A stretch of DNA of 64,000 nt from Caldimonas mangrovi (GCF_023721835.1 NZ_JAMKFE010000001.1:372001-436000); one strand, 5' to 3'; counted from the stretch's first letter, positions 31,452 through 41,870 are shown. Program-made: numbers and translations. Notes: generated from the letters alone by a model not told the origin.

Positions 31452-31528
31452 CGAAAACTTCGTCAAATCAAGCATTTACGCCGCCTTCAGCCGCATTCGG
31501 CACGGCAGCGAGCCAGAAAGAGACCCGG

Positions 31529-34156
31529 ATGAAAGCCGCCGAGATCCGTCAGACGTTCCTGAAGTTCTTCGAATCCAAGGGCCACCAGATCGTCGCCTCC
31601 AGCGCGGTGGTGCCTGGCGACGATCCGACGCTGCTGTTCACCAACGCCGGCATGAACCAGTTCAAGGACGTCTTCCTCGGTTTCGACAAGCGCCCCTACA
31701 CCCGCGCGACCACCGCGCAGAAATGCATCCGGGCCGGCGGCAAGCACAACGACCTGGAGAACGTCGGCTACACCGCGCGTCACCACACCTTCTTCGAGAT
31801 GTTGGGCAACTTCAGCTTTGGCGACTACTTCAAGAAGGACGCCATTGCCTATGCCTGGGAGCTGCTGACGGAAGCGTTCAAGCTGCCGAAGGACAAGCTG
31901 TGGGTTACCGTCTACGCCGAGGACGACGAGGCCTACGAGATCTGGAACAAGCAGGTGGGCGTGCCGGCCGAGCGCATCGTGCGCATCGGCGACAACAAGG
32001 GTGCTCGCTACGCGTCCGACAACTTCTGGATGATGGGCGACACCGGGCCCTGCGGCCCGTGCACCGAGATCTTCTACGACCACGGCCCCGACGTGGCGGG
32101 TGGCCCCCCGGGCAGCCCGGATGAAGACGGCGACCGCTACATCGAAATCTGGAACAACGTGTTCATGCAGTTCAACCGCGACGAAGCGGGCGTGATGCAC
32201 AAGCTGCCGAAGCCGAGCGTGGACACCGGCATGGGCCTGGAGCGCATCACCGCGGTGCTGCAGGGCGTGCACTCCAACTACGAGATCGACCTGTTCGTGG
32301 CCCTGCTCGCTGCGTCGAAGAAGGCCGTGGACGCAGCCGGAGGCGGTGACTGCGACAAGGACAGCCCCAGCCTGAAGGTGATCGCCGACCACCTGCGGGC
32401 TTGCACCTTCACGGTGATCGACGGCGTGATCCCCAGCAACGCCGGCCGCGGCTACGTGCTGCGCCGCATTGCACGCCGTGCCATCCGCCACGGCTACAAG
32501 CTCGGCGCGCGCAAACCTTTTTTCCACACGCTGGTGCCGGCGCTGGTCGAGCAGATGGGCGAGGCCTACCCCGAACTGCGCCAGGGTGCACAACGCGCCG
32601 CGGAAGTGCTCAAGCAGGAAGAAGAAGGCTTCTTTCGCACCATCGCCAACGGAATGGAGATCCTGGAGCGTGCGCTCGCCACGGGCACCCGCCAGATCGA
32701 CGGCGAGACCGCCTTCAAGCTGCACGACACCTATGGGTTCCCGATCGACCTGACAGCCGACGTGTGCCGCGAGCGCGGCGTCACGGTGGACCAGCCTGGC
32801 TTCGATGCGGCGATGGAGCGGCAACGCAAGGAAGCTCAGGCCGCCGGCAAATTCAAGATGGCGCAGGGCCTCGAGTACACCGGCGCGGCCACCACCTTCC
32901 ACGGCTACGAGGCGCTGCTGCACGAAACCGCCAAGGTCACGGCGGTCTATGTCGACGGCACGCCCGTCGAGGCTGCGCGTGCCGGCGACGACGCCGTGGT
33001 CGTGCTCGATCACACGCCGTTCTATGCCGAGTCGGGCGGCCAGGTGGGCGACACCGGCGAGCTGCGAAACAACACCACCCGGTTCATCGTCGAAGACACG
33101 CTGAAGGTCCAGGCCGAGGTCTACGGCCACCACGGCCGTATGGTCGAAGGCGAGATCAAGGTGGGCGACACGATCACTGCCCGGGTCGACGCAGATCAGC
33201 GCGCCAGGACCGTGCGCAACCACAGTGCGACGCACCTGATGCACAAGGCCTTGCGCGAAGTGCTGGGTGCACACGTGCAGCAGAAGGGTTCGCTGGTGAA
33301 TGCCGAGCGCACCCGCTTCGACTTCGCGCACAACGCGCCGGTGACCGATGAGCAGATCCGCAAGGTCGAGGCCCTCGTCAACGCCGAGATCCTGGCGAAC
33401 CACCCGACGAACGCGCGCGTGATGCCGATCGACGAGGCGCAGAAGCTGGGCGCGATGATGCTGTTCGGCGAGAAGTACGGCGACAACGTGCGCGTGCTCG
33501 ACATCGGCAGCAGCCGTGAACTGTGCGGCGGCACACACGTGCAGCGCACCGGCGACATCGGGCTGTTCAAGATCGTCTCCGAAGGCGGCGTCGCCGCCGG
33601 CGTGCGCCGCATCGAGGCGGTGACCGGCGACAACGCGCTGGCCTACCTGCAGTCGCTCGAGTCGACCGTCAACCAGGCCGCGGTCACGTTGAAGGCCGCG
33701 CCGGCCGAGTTGACCGGGCGGCTGGCCCAGGTGCTCGACCAGGTGCGCGTTCTCGAGAAGGAGCTCGCCGCGCTGAAAGGCAGGCTGGCCTCGGCCCAAG
33801 GCGACGAACTGCTCGCCAAGGCGGTCGACGTGAAGGGTCTGAAGGTGTTGGCCGCCACGCTGGAGGGCGCTGACGCTAAGGCGCTGCGCGAGACCCTGGA
33901 CAAGCTCAAGGACAAGCTCAAGAGCGCAGCCATCGTGCTGGCCGCGGTTGACGGCGGCAAGGTGCAGCTGGCGGCTGGTGTCACCAGCGACAGCACCGCC
34001 CGGGTCAAGGCCGGCGAACTGGTCAACTTTGTCGCCCAGCAAGTCGGCGGCAAGGGCGGCGGCAAGCCCGACATGGCGATGGCCGGGGGCACCGACCCGT
34101 CCAAGCTGGGTGTGGCCCTCGCGTCGGTGCAGGGCTGGGTGGCCGAGCGGGTGTGA
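31529..34156 (+). CDS. alaS: Alanyl-tRNA synthetase
   Basis: 875 residues, usual bacterial length. It charges tRNA-Ala. The class II catalytic core begins [19 protein letters not shown], with [14 protein letters not shown] and [18 protein letters not shown]. The editing domain has the zinc-binding HSATHLMHK (HxxxH) and the C-x3-H of [14 protein letters not shown]. The C-terminal C-Ala domain ends with the [13 protein letters not shown]-type motif. The next gene follows closely, suggesting read-through transcription. Confidence 0.98.
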   Translation: MKAAEIRQTFLKFFESKGHQIVASSAVVPGDDPTLLFTNAGMNQFKDVFLGFDKRPYTRATTAQKCIRAGGKHNDLENVGYTARHHTFFEMLGNFSFGDYFKKDAIAYAWELLTEAFKLPKDKLWVTVYAEDDEAYEIWNKQVGVPAERIVRIGDNKGARYASDNFWMMGDTGPCGPCTEIFYDHGPDVAGGPPGSPDEDGDRYIEIWNNVFMQFNRDEAGVMHKLPKPSVDTGMGLERITAVLQGVHSNYEIDLFVALLAASKKAVDAAGGGDCDKDSPSLKVIADHLRACTFTVIDGVIPSNAGRGYVLRRIARRAIRHGYKLGARKPFFHTLVPALVEQMGEAYPELRQGAQRAAEVLKQEEEGFFRTIANGMEILERALATGTRQIDGETAFKLHDTYGFPIDLTADVCRERGVTVDQPGFDAAMERQRKEAQAAGKFKMAQGLEYTGAATTFHGYEALLHETAKVTAVYVDGTPVEAARAGDDAVVVLDHTPFYAESGGQVGDTGELRNNTTRFIVEDTLKVQAEVYGHHGRMVEGEIKVGDTITARVDADQRARTVRNHSATHLMHKALREVLGAHVQQKGSLVNAERTRFDFAHNAPVTDEQIRKVEALVNAEILANHPTNARVMPIDEAQKLGAMMLFGEKYGDNVRVLDIGSSRELCGGTHVQRTGDIGLFKIVSEGGVAAGVRRIEAVTGDNALAYLQSLESTVNQAAVTLKAAPAELTGRLAQVLDQVRVLEKELAALKGRLASAQGDELLAKAVDVKGLKVLAATLEGADAKALRETLDKLKDKLKSAAIVLAAVDGGKVQLAAGVTSDSTARVKAGELVNFVAQQVGGKGGGKPDMAMAGGTDPSKLGVALASVQGWVAERV

Positions 34157-34167
34157 CGGAGCCCACC

Positions 34168-34854
34168 ATGCTTTCTGTTGTGGCTGCTCCCGGCTGGCAC
34201 CGAAAGGCGGCGTCCTGCCTGCTCGCCTGGGCCACCGCTGTCGCCGTGCCGGCGGCCGCGCAACCCCAGGCCGTGACGCAGCCCGACGTGCGGGCCATGC
34301 CGCTGGACGGTGCACCTGCCATCGGATGGGTGGCGCCGCCAGACCCCGAGGCAGTCGCGCGCGCGTTCGTCGAAGGCTGTGTCGCGCATGAGGGCGACAT
34401 GACGGCCATCGTCGACTGGGCCTTGTCCGAAGGCTATGAACCACGCGATGCGCTCGCACCCGAGTCGCAGACCTTGCTGGAGGGGCAGGCCGGGACGGTC
34501 CTCGCGATGCCCGGAGCCGCCTTGCCGGTGTATCTGGTGGCCTTGACGGGCCAGCGTTGCATCGTGTGGGCCGAGGGCGCGGCCGGACCGGCGCTGCACC
34601 AGGCCTTCCTGCTGGCACTCGGCCGACTGGAAAGCAAGACCGGCCGGGTCGACAAGCTGCTGGAGCGCAATATCGATCGCGGCGGGACCTGGCGGCGCCA
34701 GCTGCAGCTGCGCTACCGGCGTGCCGGGGGTAGCCAGGACTTCGGCATCAACGCGGTGACGACACTCAACGATCAACTCGGCGTGCAGGCCTTTCACCTC
34801 GCACCCGCCGCGCGCGAAGCCACCTACGCACCCGACGGCATGCCGACGAGGTGA
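34168..34854 (+). CDS. Secreted protein of unknown function
   Basis: 228 residues from ATG 34168, chosen because GGAG at 34158-34161 precedes it; GTG 34153 overlapping the alaS stop is an alternative. A Sec signal (CLLAWATAVAVPAAAQ) precedes the mature domain, which has AVARAFVEGCVAHEGDM, VYLVALTGQRCIVWAEGA and a C-terminal strand-rich part (WRRQLQLRYRRAGGSQDF). It has two cysteines that may form a disulfide. No known family recognised. It lies 11 nt after alaS and 7 nt before the HNH gene. Confidence 0.75.
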   Translation: MLSVVAAPGWHRKAASCLLAWATAVAVPAAAQPQAVTQPDVRAMPLDGAPAIGWVAPPDPEAVARAFVEGCVAHEGDMTAIVDWALSEGYEPRDALAPESQTLLEGQAGTVLAMPGAALPVYLVALTGQRCIVWAEGAAGPALHQAFLLALGRLESKTGRVDKLLERNIDRGGTWRRQLQLRYRRAGGSQDFGINAVTTLNDQLGVQAFHLAPAAREATYAPDGMPTR

Positions 34855-34861
34855 TCGGCCG

Positions 34862-35200
34862 ATGGTGGCGCGCCGTTCGCTGCGGGGCTCGCAACCCTTC
34901 GGATCCCCTGAGCCCGCGATCGCACCGTGCCCATTGTGCGGGCGGCGCATCGTGCCGGGCGCGAGCGCCGACGAGCATCACTTGGTACCGCGCAGCGAGG
35001 GTGGGCGCGACAAGACCCTGGTGCACCGCATCTGTCACCGCAAGATCCACGCGACCTTCTCCGAGAAGGAACTGGCGCGCGACTACGCCACTTGGGAGGC
35101 ATTGCGCGCCCACCCGGAGATCGCCGCGTTCGTCGACTGGGTGCGCAAGAAGCCGCCCGAGTTCTACGACGGCAGCGCGAGGCCGAACCGCAGGCGCTGA
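34862..35200 (+). CDS. HNH endonuclease-domain protein
   Basis: 112 residues. A zinc-knuckle Cys pair (CPLCGR) is followed by DEHHLVPRSEGG, LVHRICHRKIH and a short helix, which together form a His-Asn/His-His-type HNH fold. Small stand-alone HNH proteins of this shape are common in Proteobacteria; their roles (DNA nicking, repair, or none) are unknown. The stop lies 28 nt before the convergent cydB stop. Confidence 0.8.
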   Translation: MVARRSLRGSQPFGSPEPAIAPCPLCGRRIVPGASADEHHLVPRSEGGRDKTLVHRICHRKIHATFSEKELARDYATWEALRAHPEIAAFVDWVRKKPPEFYDGSARPNRRR

Positions 35201-35228
35201 AGGCGTGCCGTCGAAATGACGCCGTCGA

Positions 35229-36224
35229 CTACGCGTAGCGCAATTCGGCAGTCTTGCCCCAGAACACGCGGTAGGCAAACACCGTGTAGCCGATGATGGC
35301 CGGCACCGAGATGGCCGTGCCGATCAGGATCACGACCAGTGAAGCCGGCGCGCTGGCGGCCTGCCAGATCGTCATGCGGTCCATCACGACATAGGGATAG
35401 AGGCTGTACGCCAGACCGAAGAAGCCGAGCACGAACACCACGACGACCAGCACGAAGGGCACCCAGCACAGCTTGCCGCGAATGCGCGACGAATTGAGCA
35501 GGGCGCGCACGGCGGCCAGCGTCAGGGCGGTCGTCAGCGGGATCGGCAGCAGCGCGATGAAGGCCGGCATGCTGAACCAGCGCTCGCGCACGGTGGTGCT
35601 GACGATCGGCGTGGCGAGCGAGATCAGCGCGATGCCGATCACCACCGGCGGCCATGCCAGCTTGGCCCACCGGACGGCCTTGGCTTGCAGCGCACCGTCG
35701 GTCTTCATGATGAGCCAGGTGGCGCCGAGCAGCACGTAAGCGGCCGGCAGCGCCAGTGCGATGGCCGCCGCGAAAGCGGTGAACAGCGGTCCCTCGGCAA
35801 ACCCCGTCACATAGCGGCCGAGCATCCAGCCCTGCGCCAGCGCGGCCACACCGGAGCCGGCGAAGAAGGCGCGATTCCACAGCGGCTTGTGCCGTGCGTG
35901 TGCCTTGACGCGGAAGTCGAACGCGACACCGCGCAGGATCAGGCCGATCAGCATCGCGGCGGTCGGCAGGTACAGCGCGGTCAGCACCATGCCGTGCGCC
36001 TTCGGAAAGGCGATCAGCAAGATGCCGACCCCGAGCACCAGCCAGGTTTCGTTGGCGTCCCAGAACGGCCCGATGGAGGCGACCAGGGTGTCCTTCTCGT
36101 GTTCGTCGGCGCGCGGCATCAGCAAGCCGACGCCGAGGTCGTAGCCGTCGAGGATGACGTAGGCGAGCATCGCCAGGCCCATCAGGGCCATGAAGATCAC
36201 GGGCAGCAGGGTATCGATGTTCAC
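35229..36224 (-). CDS. cydB: Cytochrome bd-type quinol oxidase subunit II
   Basis: 331 residues, eight to nine transmembrane helices. Start GTG 36224 overlaps the cydA stop (GTGA). CydB hallmarks: LAYVILDGYDLGVG, the FWDANETWLVLGVG motif and RGVAFDFRVKA. The short length fits the cyanide-insensitive (CioB-like) subfamily. There is no room for a cydX gene between its stop and the convergent HNH gene. Confidence 0.95.
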   Translation of the reverse strand: MNIDTLLPVIFMALMGLAMLAYVILDGYDLGVGLLMPRADEHEKDTLVASIGPFWDANETWLVLGVGILLIAFPKAHGMVLTALYLPTAAMLIGLILRGVAFDFRVKAHARHKPLWNRAFFAGSGVAALAQGWMLGRYVTGFAEGPLFTAFAAAIALALPAAYVLLGATWLIMKTDGALQAKAVRWAKLAWPPVVIGIALISLATPIVSTTVRERWFSMPAFIALLPIPLTTALTLAAVRALLNSSRIRGKLCWVPFVLVVVVFVLGFFGLAYSLYPYVVMDRMTIWQAASAPASLVVILIGTAISVPAIIGYTVFAYRVFWGKTAELRYA

Positions 36225-37612
36225 GCGGGGCTCCGATCGGAAGGCTGGACGCCGGTCATCGCACCCGGCGGCGTATGGCGGCGCTCGGACGCTTCGTGCT
36301 GCAGCACTTCCTCTGGTTTCTCAGCCATGTAGCGCAGCACCGTCACATAAGCGACGATCAGCCCGAGGTAGACCGTCACGTAGGCCGCCAGCGTGAACGC
36401 GACCATCGGCGGCGGTACGTTGGAGACGACCTCTGCCGTGCGCAGCAGGCCGTGCACGATGTAGGGCTGGCGGCCGATCTCGGTGACGTACCAGCCCGCG
36501 ACGGTGGCCAGCCAGCCCGAGAAGCTCATCGCGGCGAGCGTCCACAGCAAGGGGCGCGGCAGTCGCTCGGCGGCCCACGCCCGTCGCTTGTAGAGCCACA
36601 AGCCCACCCAGCTCACCACGAGCATCAGCACGCCGGTGCCGACCATGATGCGAAAGCCGAAGAACAGCGGGGCGACCGGCGGATGCGCGCCGGTGAAGTC
36701 GTTCAGGCCCTTCAGCTCGCCGTCGGCCCGGTGCGTGAGAACCCAGCTCGCGCCGCGCGGAATGCCGATGGCGTAGCGGTTGACCCGCTGCGCCGCGTCC
36801 GGCAGCGCGAACAGCAGCAGGGGCGCGCCGCGCTCGGTCTCCCAGATGCCTTCCATGGCGGCGATCTTCTGCGGCTGGTGCTCCAGCGTGTTCAGGCCGT
36901 GCAGGTCGCCGACGAAGATCTGCACCGGGATCAACACGGCCCCGAGGGTCAACCCGACCCGCAGCGTCATCGACGTGGCACGGTTCGCGGTGCCGCGCAG
37001 CACCTGCCAGGCGCTGACGCCGGCCAGCAGGAAGGCGACCGTGAGCCCCGAGGCGAGCAGCATGTGTGCCAGCCGGTACGGGAACGACGGGTTGAACACC
37101 ACCTCGAGCCACGACCGCACATGGAACTCGCCGTCGATGATCTCGTAGCCGGCGGGCGTCTGCATCCACGAGTTGAGGCTCAGGATCCAGAACGCCGACA
37201 TCGTGGTGCCGAAAGCCACCAGGAAGGTCGCGATCAGGTGCACCCGCTCGGACACCTTGCCATGGCCGAACAGCATCACGCCGAGGAAGGTGGCTTCCAG
37301 GAAGAAGGCCGTCAGCACCTCATAGCCCAGCAGGGGGCCGGCGACATTGCCGACGCGCTCCATGAAGCCGGGCCAGTTGGTGCCGAACTGGAAGCTCATC
37401 GTGATGCCCGAGACGACCCCGAGCGCGAAGGTCAGCGCGAACACCTTGGTCCAGAACCGGTAGGCGGTGAGCCAACCGGCGTGCGCAGTCCTGAGCCAGC
37501 GCCAGCGGAAGAACAGCAGCGCCCAGCCCAGCGCGATGCTGATCGTCGGGAACAGGATGTGGAAGGTGATGTTGGCTGCGAACTGCAGGCGGGCGAGCAG
37601 CAGGGCGTCCAT
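36221..37612 (-). CDS. cydA: Cytochrome bd-type quinol oxidase subunit I
   Basis: 463 residues, about nine membrane helices. Features: early ALLLARLQFAANITFHILF with the haem b-ligand His, the GRQPYIVHGLLRT motif in the C-terminal half and a short Q-loop region (after about residue 240), typical of CioA/short-loop CydA rather than the long E. coli type. It oxidises quinol and reduces oxygen to water. ATG 37612 lies 1 nt after the stop of the regulator gene, so regulator and oxidase form one operon. Confidence 0.95.
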   Translation of the reverse strand: MDALLLARLQFAANITFHILFPTISIALGWALLFFRWRWLRTAHAGWLTAYRFWTKVFALTFALGVVSGITMSFQFGTNWPGFMERVGNVAGPLLGYEVLTAFFLEATFLGVMLFGHGKVSERVHLIATFLVAFGTTMSAFWILSLNSWMQTPAGYEIIDGEFHVRSWLEVVFNPSFPYRLAHMLLASGLTVAFLLAGVSAWQVLRGTANRATSMTLRVGLTLGAVLIPVQIFVGDLHGLNTLEHQPQKIAAMEGIWETERGAPLLLFALPDAAQRVNRYAIGIPRGASWVLTHRADGELKGLNDFTGAHPPVAPLFFGFRIMVGTGVLMLVVSWVGLWLYKRRAWAAERLPRPLLWTLAAMSFSGWLATVAGWYVTEIGRQPYIVHGLLRTAEVVSNVPPPMVAFTLAAYVTVYLGLIVAYVTVLRYMAEKPEEVLQHEASERRHTPPGAMTGVQPSDRSPA

Positions 37613-37613
37613 G

Positions 37614-38174
37614 TCAGGCCTTTCCTCCGGGCAGCACCTTCACCTTGCCGGTGAACTCCAGCAGCTTCTGGACCTTGGCGCCCATGCGCATCAGCTGCGA
37701 CAGCGTCTGCGCGTCGAGCCGCTGCACGTCGTCGAACCAGTTCATCATCAGCTCGATCAGATCGTGCATGCTCTTCATGCGTTCCTGCGCGATGCGGTCC
37801 TCCTCGGTGGCCGGCGTTTCGAGCAGCGCGTTGCGCAGCATCGACAGCGTCGGTTCGATCTCGCGGCGACGGCGTTCCTCGGCCAGGGTGCGGAAGATCT
37901 CCCAGGCATCGGTGGGGGCCTCGAAATACTCGCGCCGGTCGCCGGGCAGATGGCGCAGCTTCACGAGCCGCCAGGCCTGCAGCTCCTTCAGGCCCATGCT
38001 GACGTTCGAGCGAGAAAACTCCAGCTGCTCGGCCATCTCGTCGGCATTCAGCGGCTGCGGCGAAACGAAAATCAGCGCGTAGATCTGGCCGACCGTGCGG
38101 TTGATGCCCCAGCGACTGCCCATCTCGCCGAAATGCGAGACGAAGCTACGGACCAGCGGCGACAGCGTGCTCAC
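37614..38174 (-). CDS. GbsR/MarR-type winged-helix regulator of the cyd operon
   Basis: 186 residues from GTG 38174, preferred because GGAG sits 6 nt upstream; TTG 38204 would add 10 residues without a ribosome site. The winged helix is visible in GINRTVGQIYALIFVSPQPL, DEMAEQLEFSRSNVSMGLKELQAWRLV and the wing HLPGDRREYFEAP. The C-terminal half is helical and probably dimerises. It directly precedes cydA, so control of the terminal oxidase and autoregulation through the palindrome at 38215-38238 are likely. Confidence 0.88.
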   Translation of the reverse strand: MSTLSPLVRSFVSHFGEMGSRWGINRTVGQIYALIFVSPQPLNADEMAEQLEFSRSNVSMGLKELQAWRLVKLRHLPGDRREYFEAPTDAWEIFRTLAEERRRREIEPTLSMLRNALLETPATEEDRIAQERMKSMHDLIELMMNWFDDVQRLDAQTLSQLMRMGAKVQKLLEFTGKVKVLPGGKA

Positions 38175-38214
38175 TTGAAGCTCCAGCGGTTTGCGTAGCC
38201 TCAAGTATCGTTTG

Positions 38215-38238
38215 AATTTTCAGTAATTACTGAAAATT
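38215..38238. promoter_or_regulatory. 24-bp perfect palindrome, candidate operator of the gbsR-cydAB operon
   Basis: The half-site AATTTTCAGTAA is followed by its exact reverse complement TTACTGAAAATT. It lies 40 nt upstream of the regulator's GTG start and is strikingly AT-rich in a GC-rich genome. Winged-helix dimers of the GbsR/MarR type bind such dyads. The TlpA-like gene lies on the other side (start 38363), so shared control is possible. Confidence 0.7.
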
Positions 38239-38362
38239 AAAGAAGTCCCACTCAGACAGTCGGGCAGTCGGAATCACGGAAGTGGCAGCCTCCCGGTATC
38301 CACACGCGGGCAGGAGGCTCGCGCGAGGCCGATAATCGCCGCCACGTTGTCCGCGGATTCCA

Positions 38363-38914
38363 ATGTCCCTACGCCTCACGCGACGCACTCTTCTGCTGGC
38401 CGCCGGCGTCGGCGCCTTGCCGGTTGCCCATGCCCGCGCTCTGGTACGCCCCTGGCCTGCGGACTGGGCGGTACCGTCATTGCGGTTGCCGGACCTGCAA
38501 GGGCTGGAACACACGCTCGAGCCACTGCGTGGCCAGGTGGTGGTGCTCAACTTCTGGGCCAGCTGGTGTGAGCCGTGTGTCGCTGAAATGCCGAGCCTGC
38601 TGCGACTGGCCGAGACGCGTGCCAACGACGGGGTCATCGTGTTGGCCGTCAACTACCAGGAGGGCGCCGACAAGGTCCGCCGTTTCCTCGACACCGTGCT
38701 CGGCGAAGTGCCCGGCTCGATGCCGGTGCTGCTCGACCGCGATGGCGCGGCCGCAAAAGCCTGGACGCCGCGCGTGTTCCCATCGACCGTGCTGATCGAC
38801 CGCGATGGAAGCCCGCGCTGGGCAGTGATCGGCGAGCTCGACTGGACCGGCGAGCAGGCGAGCACGCTGCTCGCCCCGCTGGTGGCCGGGCCCGCGCCCG
38901 GGCAGCGCCGATAA
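38363..38914 (+). CDS. TlpA-like thioredoxin-fold protein, exported
   Basis: 183 residues. A twin-Arg-like signal (LTRRTLLLAAGVGALPVAHA) precedes a redoxin domain: VVVLNFWASWCEPCVAEMPSL with active-site C-x2-C (WCEPC), then VLAVNYQEGADKVRRFLD and the cis-Pro region VFPSTVLIDRDG. It should be a periplasmic thiol-disulfide reductase or resilience factor, as in TlpA/ResA proteins. ATG 38363 is divergent from the gbsR-cydAB operon. No strong ribosome site is seen (GGATTCCA). Confidence 0.87.
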   Translation: MSLRLTRRTLLLAAGVGALPVAHARALVRPWPADWAVPSLRLPDLQGLEHTLEPLRGQVVVLNFWASWCEPCVAEMPSLLRLAETRANDGVIVLAVNYQEGADKVRRFLDTVLGEVPGSMPVLLDRDGAAAKAWTPRVFPSTVLIDRDGSPRWAVIGELDWTGEQASTLLAPLVAGPAPGQRR

Positions 38915-38956
38915 TCCGGCCCGTTTCCTCCGCTTCAGAAAAGAGAGAGCTGCGCC

Positions 38957-40057
38957 ATGACTTTCCCTCCGCGTCGCCGATTCATCCAGGCCGCTGGCGC
39001 CTTGCTGGCCGGTGCCGGCCTTCCCCTTGCAAGTGCGCAGGCCGAGCGTCGCTTCACGCCGACGCCGGGGCGCTGGCGCCGTTTCGAAGTCACGACGCGC
39101 ATCGAACTGCTCGACGCGCAAGGTGCGTCGCAGGTCTGGTTGCCCGTGCCTTCGCTCGACACCGGCTACCAGCGCTCGCTGGCCAGTCGATGGACGGGCA
39201 ACGCCGGCGTGGCCCGCATCGTCAGCGACCAGAAATACGGCGCGAAGATGCTGCATGCGCAGTTTGTCGCCGGCACCGCGTCGCCGATGATCGAGCTGGT
39301 CAGCACCGTGCAGACGCAGGACCGGGCGACCGACTGGAACCGGGCCGTGCCCGGTGCCGACGATGCAGCAAGCCTGCGCGCGTGGACCACCGCGACCGAG
39401 TTGATACCGATCGACGGCATCGTGCGCGAAACAGCGATCGAGGTCGCGCGCGGTGCGATCTCTGACGTCGACAAGGTGCAGCGCATCTACGAATGGGTCG
39501 TCAACACGACCTATCGCGAGCCCCTGGTGCGCGGCTGTGGCGTCGGTGACGTCAAGTCGATGCTGGAGACCGGCAACTTCGGCGGCAAGTGCGGCGACAT
39601 CAATGCGCTGTTCGTCGGCTTGTGCCGTTCGGTCGGCGTGCCGGCGCGCGACGTCTATGGCCTGCGACTCGCTCCGTCGGCCTTCGGATACCGCGAGCTG
39701 AGCGGCAACCCGGCCAAGTTGCAGGGCGCACAGCACTGTCGCGCCGAGGTCTACCTGAAGCAGCACGGCTGGGTCGCGATGGACCCGGCCGACGTCGGCA
39801 AGGTGATGCGACTCGAGACCGGTACATGGATCAAGGACACCCGCCATCCCGTCGTCGCACCGGTGATGGAGGCGCTGTTCGGCGGGTGGGAGGGCAACTG
39901 GCTCGGCTACAACATGGCGCACGACGTGGCACTGCCCGGCTCGGACGGGCCGGTGCTCGGCTTCCTGATGTACCCGCAGGCCGAGAACGCGAAGGGCCGC
40001 TACGACCCGCTCGAACCGGACCGCTTCCGCTACACCATCACGGCGCGCGAGGTGTGA
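38957..40057 (+). CDS. Exported transglutaminase-like protease/ligase fold protein
   Basis: 366 residues. A twin-Arg signal (PPRRRFIQAAGALLAGAGLPLASAQ, read in part) exports it. The transglutaminase core has the Cys-His-Asp triad: GGKCGDINALFVGLCRSVGVPARDV (Cys near 213), GAQHCRAEVYL (His) and VAMDPADVGKV (Asp). The fold cleaves or cross-links peptides; the substrate is unknown. GAGAG before ATG 38957 serves as ribosome site. coaBC follows with an ATG overlapping its stop, which suggests shared transcription although the functions are unrelated. Confidence 0.85.
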   Translation: MTFPPRRRFIQAAGALLAGAGLPLASAQAERRFTPTPGRWRRFEVTTRIELLDAQGASQVWLPVPSLDTGYQRSLASRWTGNAGVARIVSDQKYGAKMLHAQFVAGTASPMIELVSTVQTQDRATDWNRAVPGADDAASLRAWTTATELIPIDGIVRETAIEVARGAISDVDKVQRIYEWVVNTTYREPLVRGCGVGDVKSMLETGNFGGKCGDINALFVGLCRSVGVPARDVYGLRLAPSAFGYRELSGNPAKLQGAQHCRAEVYLKQHGWVAMDPADVGKVMRLETGTWIKDTRHPVVAPVMEALFGGWEGNWLGYNMAHDVALPGSDGPVLGFLMYPQAENAKGRYDPLEPDRFRYTITAREV

Positions 40058-41301
40058 TGAGCGCACTTCTCGAACTGCAGGGCCGGCGCATCGTCCTCGG
40101 TTTGTCGGGCGGTATTGCCTGCTACAAGAGCGCCGAGTTCGTGCGCCTGCTGACGAAGGCCGGCGCGAGCGTGCAAGTCGTGATGACGGAAGCGGCGGAG
40201 CAGTTCATCACCGCCGTGACGATGCAGGCCTTGTCCGGGCAGCCGGTGGTCACCAGCCAGTGGGACGCGCGTGAGCCGAACAACATGGCGCACATCAACC
40301 TCACGCGCGGTGCCGACGCGATCATCATCGCGCCGGCGAGCGCCGATTGCATCGCGAAACTGGCGCAGGGAAGGGCCGACGACCTGCTCAGCCTGACTTG
40401 CCTGGCACGCCCGTGGGCGGCGGGTGCCGGGCGCTGCCCGCTGCTGATCGCACCGGCGATGAACCGCGAGATGTGGGCGCATCCGGCCACGCAGCGCAAC
40501 GTCGCGCAGGTGGTCGCCGACGGCGCCGTGATCCTCGGCCCCGGCAGCGGCGACCAGGCCTGCGGCGAGACCGGTGACGGCCGCATGCTGGAGCCGGCCG
40601 AACTGTGGCTGGACCTGGTGGCGTTCTTCCAGCCCAAGGCGCTGCTCGGCAAGCGCGTGCTCGTGACGGCCGGCCCCACCTTCGAAGCGATCGACCCGGT
40701 GCGCGGCATCACCAACCTGTCGAGCGGCAAAATGGGCTTTGCCATTGCGCGCGCGGCGCGCGAGGCAGGGGCCGAGGTCACGCTGGTGGCCGGGCCGGTG
40801 GACTTGCCGACACCGCGCGGTGTGGCGCGCATCGATGTGCGCAGTGCACAGCAGATGCATGACGCGGTGCTGCCGCGAGCGGTTCGGCACGATGTGTTCG
40901 TCGCCACGGCCGCGGTCGCCGACTGGCGCCCGGCGACGCTGTCGGAGCACAAGATCAAGAAGGATGGCAAGAAGCTTGCGCCGAGCTTCGAGTTGACCGA
41001 GAACCCGGACATCCTCGCCGCTGTCGCAGCACTGCCCGAGCGGCCCTATTGCGTGGGCTTCGCCGCCGAAAGCGAGAACCTGCTTGCACATGCACGCGCC
41101 AAGCTGCAGCGCAAGCGCGTCCCATTGATCGTCGGCAACCTCGGGCCAGCCACCTTCGGCCGCGACGACAACGCACTGCTGCTGGTCGACGAACAGGGCC
41201 AGCGCGAGCTGCCAGAAGGCGGGTCCACCGCCGACAAACTCAGCCTCGCGCGCCAGTTGGTGCGCGAGATCGCCGCCCGCATCGCCGCCGGATCTGCATG
41301 A
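40057..41301 (+). CDS. coaBC: Bifunctional phosphopantothenoylcysteine decarboxylase/synthase
   Basis: 414 residues from ATG 40057, which overlaps the preceding stop. The CoaC half has the flavoprotein strand [19 protein letters not shown], the APAMNREMW substrate motif and the catalytic Cys segment [11 protein letters not shown]. The CoaB half starts at about residue 200 with [21 protein letters not shown] and has VADWRPA and KIKKDGKKL. Two consecutive steps of coenzyme A synthesis. Usual length and order; dut overlaps its stop. Confidence 0.97.
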   Translation: MSALLELQGRRIVLGLSGGIACYKSAEFVRLLTKAGASVQVVMTEAAEQFITAVTMQALSGQPVVTSQWDAREPNNMAHINLTRGADAIIIAPASADCIAKLAQGRADDLLSLTCLARPWAAGAGRCPLLIAPAMNREMWAHPATQRNVAQVVADGAVILGPGSGDQACGETGDGRMLEPAELWLDLVAFFQPKALLGKRVLVTAGPTFEAIDPVRGITNLSSGKMGFAIARAAREAGAEVTLVAGPVDLPTPRGVARIDVRSAQQMHDAVLPRAVRHDVFVATAAVADWRPATLSEHKIKKDGKKLAPSFELTENPDILAAVAALPERPYCVGFAAESENLLAHARAKLQRKRVPLIVGNLGPATFGRDDNALLLVDEQGQRELPEGGSTADKLSLARQLVREIAARIAAGSA

Positions 41302-41753
41302 CCACGAAGACGATCGACCTGAAGGTGCTCGACCCCCGCATGGGCGAGCAATTGCCCGCGTATGCCACCCCCGGCAGCGCCGGCCTGGACCTGCGCGCCT
41401 GCCTCGACGCACCCCTCCTGCTGGAGCCCGGGCAGACGCAGCTGATCCCGACCGGCCTTGCGATTCACATCGGCGACCCCGGCCTGGCCGCGCTGATCCT
41501 GCCGCGCTCGGGCCTCGGCCACAAGCACGGCATCGTGCTCGGCAACCTGGTCGGCCTGATCGACTCGGACTACCAGGGGCAGCTGATGGTGAGCTGCTGG
41601 AACCGCGGCCAGTCCACGTTCACGATCCAGCCGATGGAGCGCATGGCGCAGCTCGTGATCGTGCCGGTCGTGCAGGCCGCCTTTCGCGTGGTCAGCGACT
41701 TCGACGCGTCCGACCGAGGCGAAGGCGGCTTCGGCTCCACCGGCAAGCGATAG
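41298..41753 (+). CDS. dut: Deoxyuridine 5'-triphosphate nucleotidohydrolase
   Basis: 151 residues from ATG 41298 (ATGA overlap with coaBC). All dUTPase motifs are present: [48 protein letters not shown] and the C-terminal P-loop-like [11 protein letters not shown] trimer hydrolyses dUTP to dUMP and so keeps uracil out of DNA. coaBC-dut order is common in Proteobacteria. Confidence 0.97.
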   Translation: MTTKTIDLKVLDPRMGEQLPAYATPGSAGLDLRACLDAPLLLEPGQTQLIPTGLAIHIGDPGLAALILPRSGLGHKHGIVLGNLVGLIDSDYQGQLMVSCWNRGQSTFTIQPMERMAQLVIVPVVQAAFRVVSDFDASDRGEGGFGSTGKR

Positions 41754-41836
41754 CTCCTGCTGCGCACCTGCCGGCCAGACGATGCGGACAGATCGAGTGG
41801 TGCCGCGGATCCGGCTCCGCCGGTCGGCTGGCACAG

Positions 41837-41850
41837 GCCCCTCGAGGGGC
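41837..41850. terminator. GC palindrome between convergent dut and slyD
   Basis: GCCCCTCGAGGGGC forms a 5-bp stem with a TCGA loop between two convergent genes. No T-run follows on either side, so terminator function is tentative. The rest of 41754-41870 shows nothing else. Confidence 0.3.
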
Positions 41851-41870
41851 GTGCTCAGCGCGTAGAGGGG

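Noticed and set aside
31487-34618. Minus-strand open frame of 1043 codons antisense to alaS
   Set aside because: Shadow frame of alaS; no motif, no start signal.
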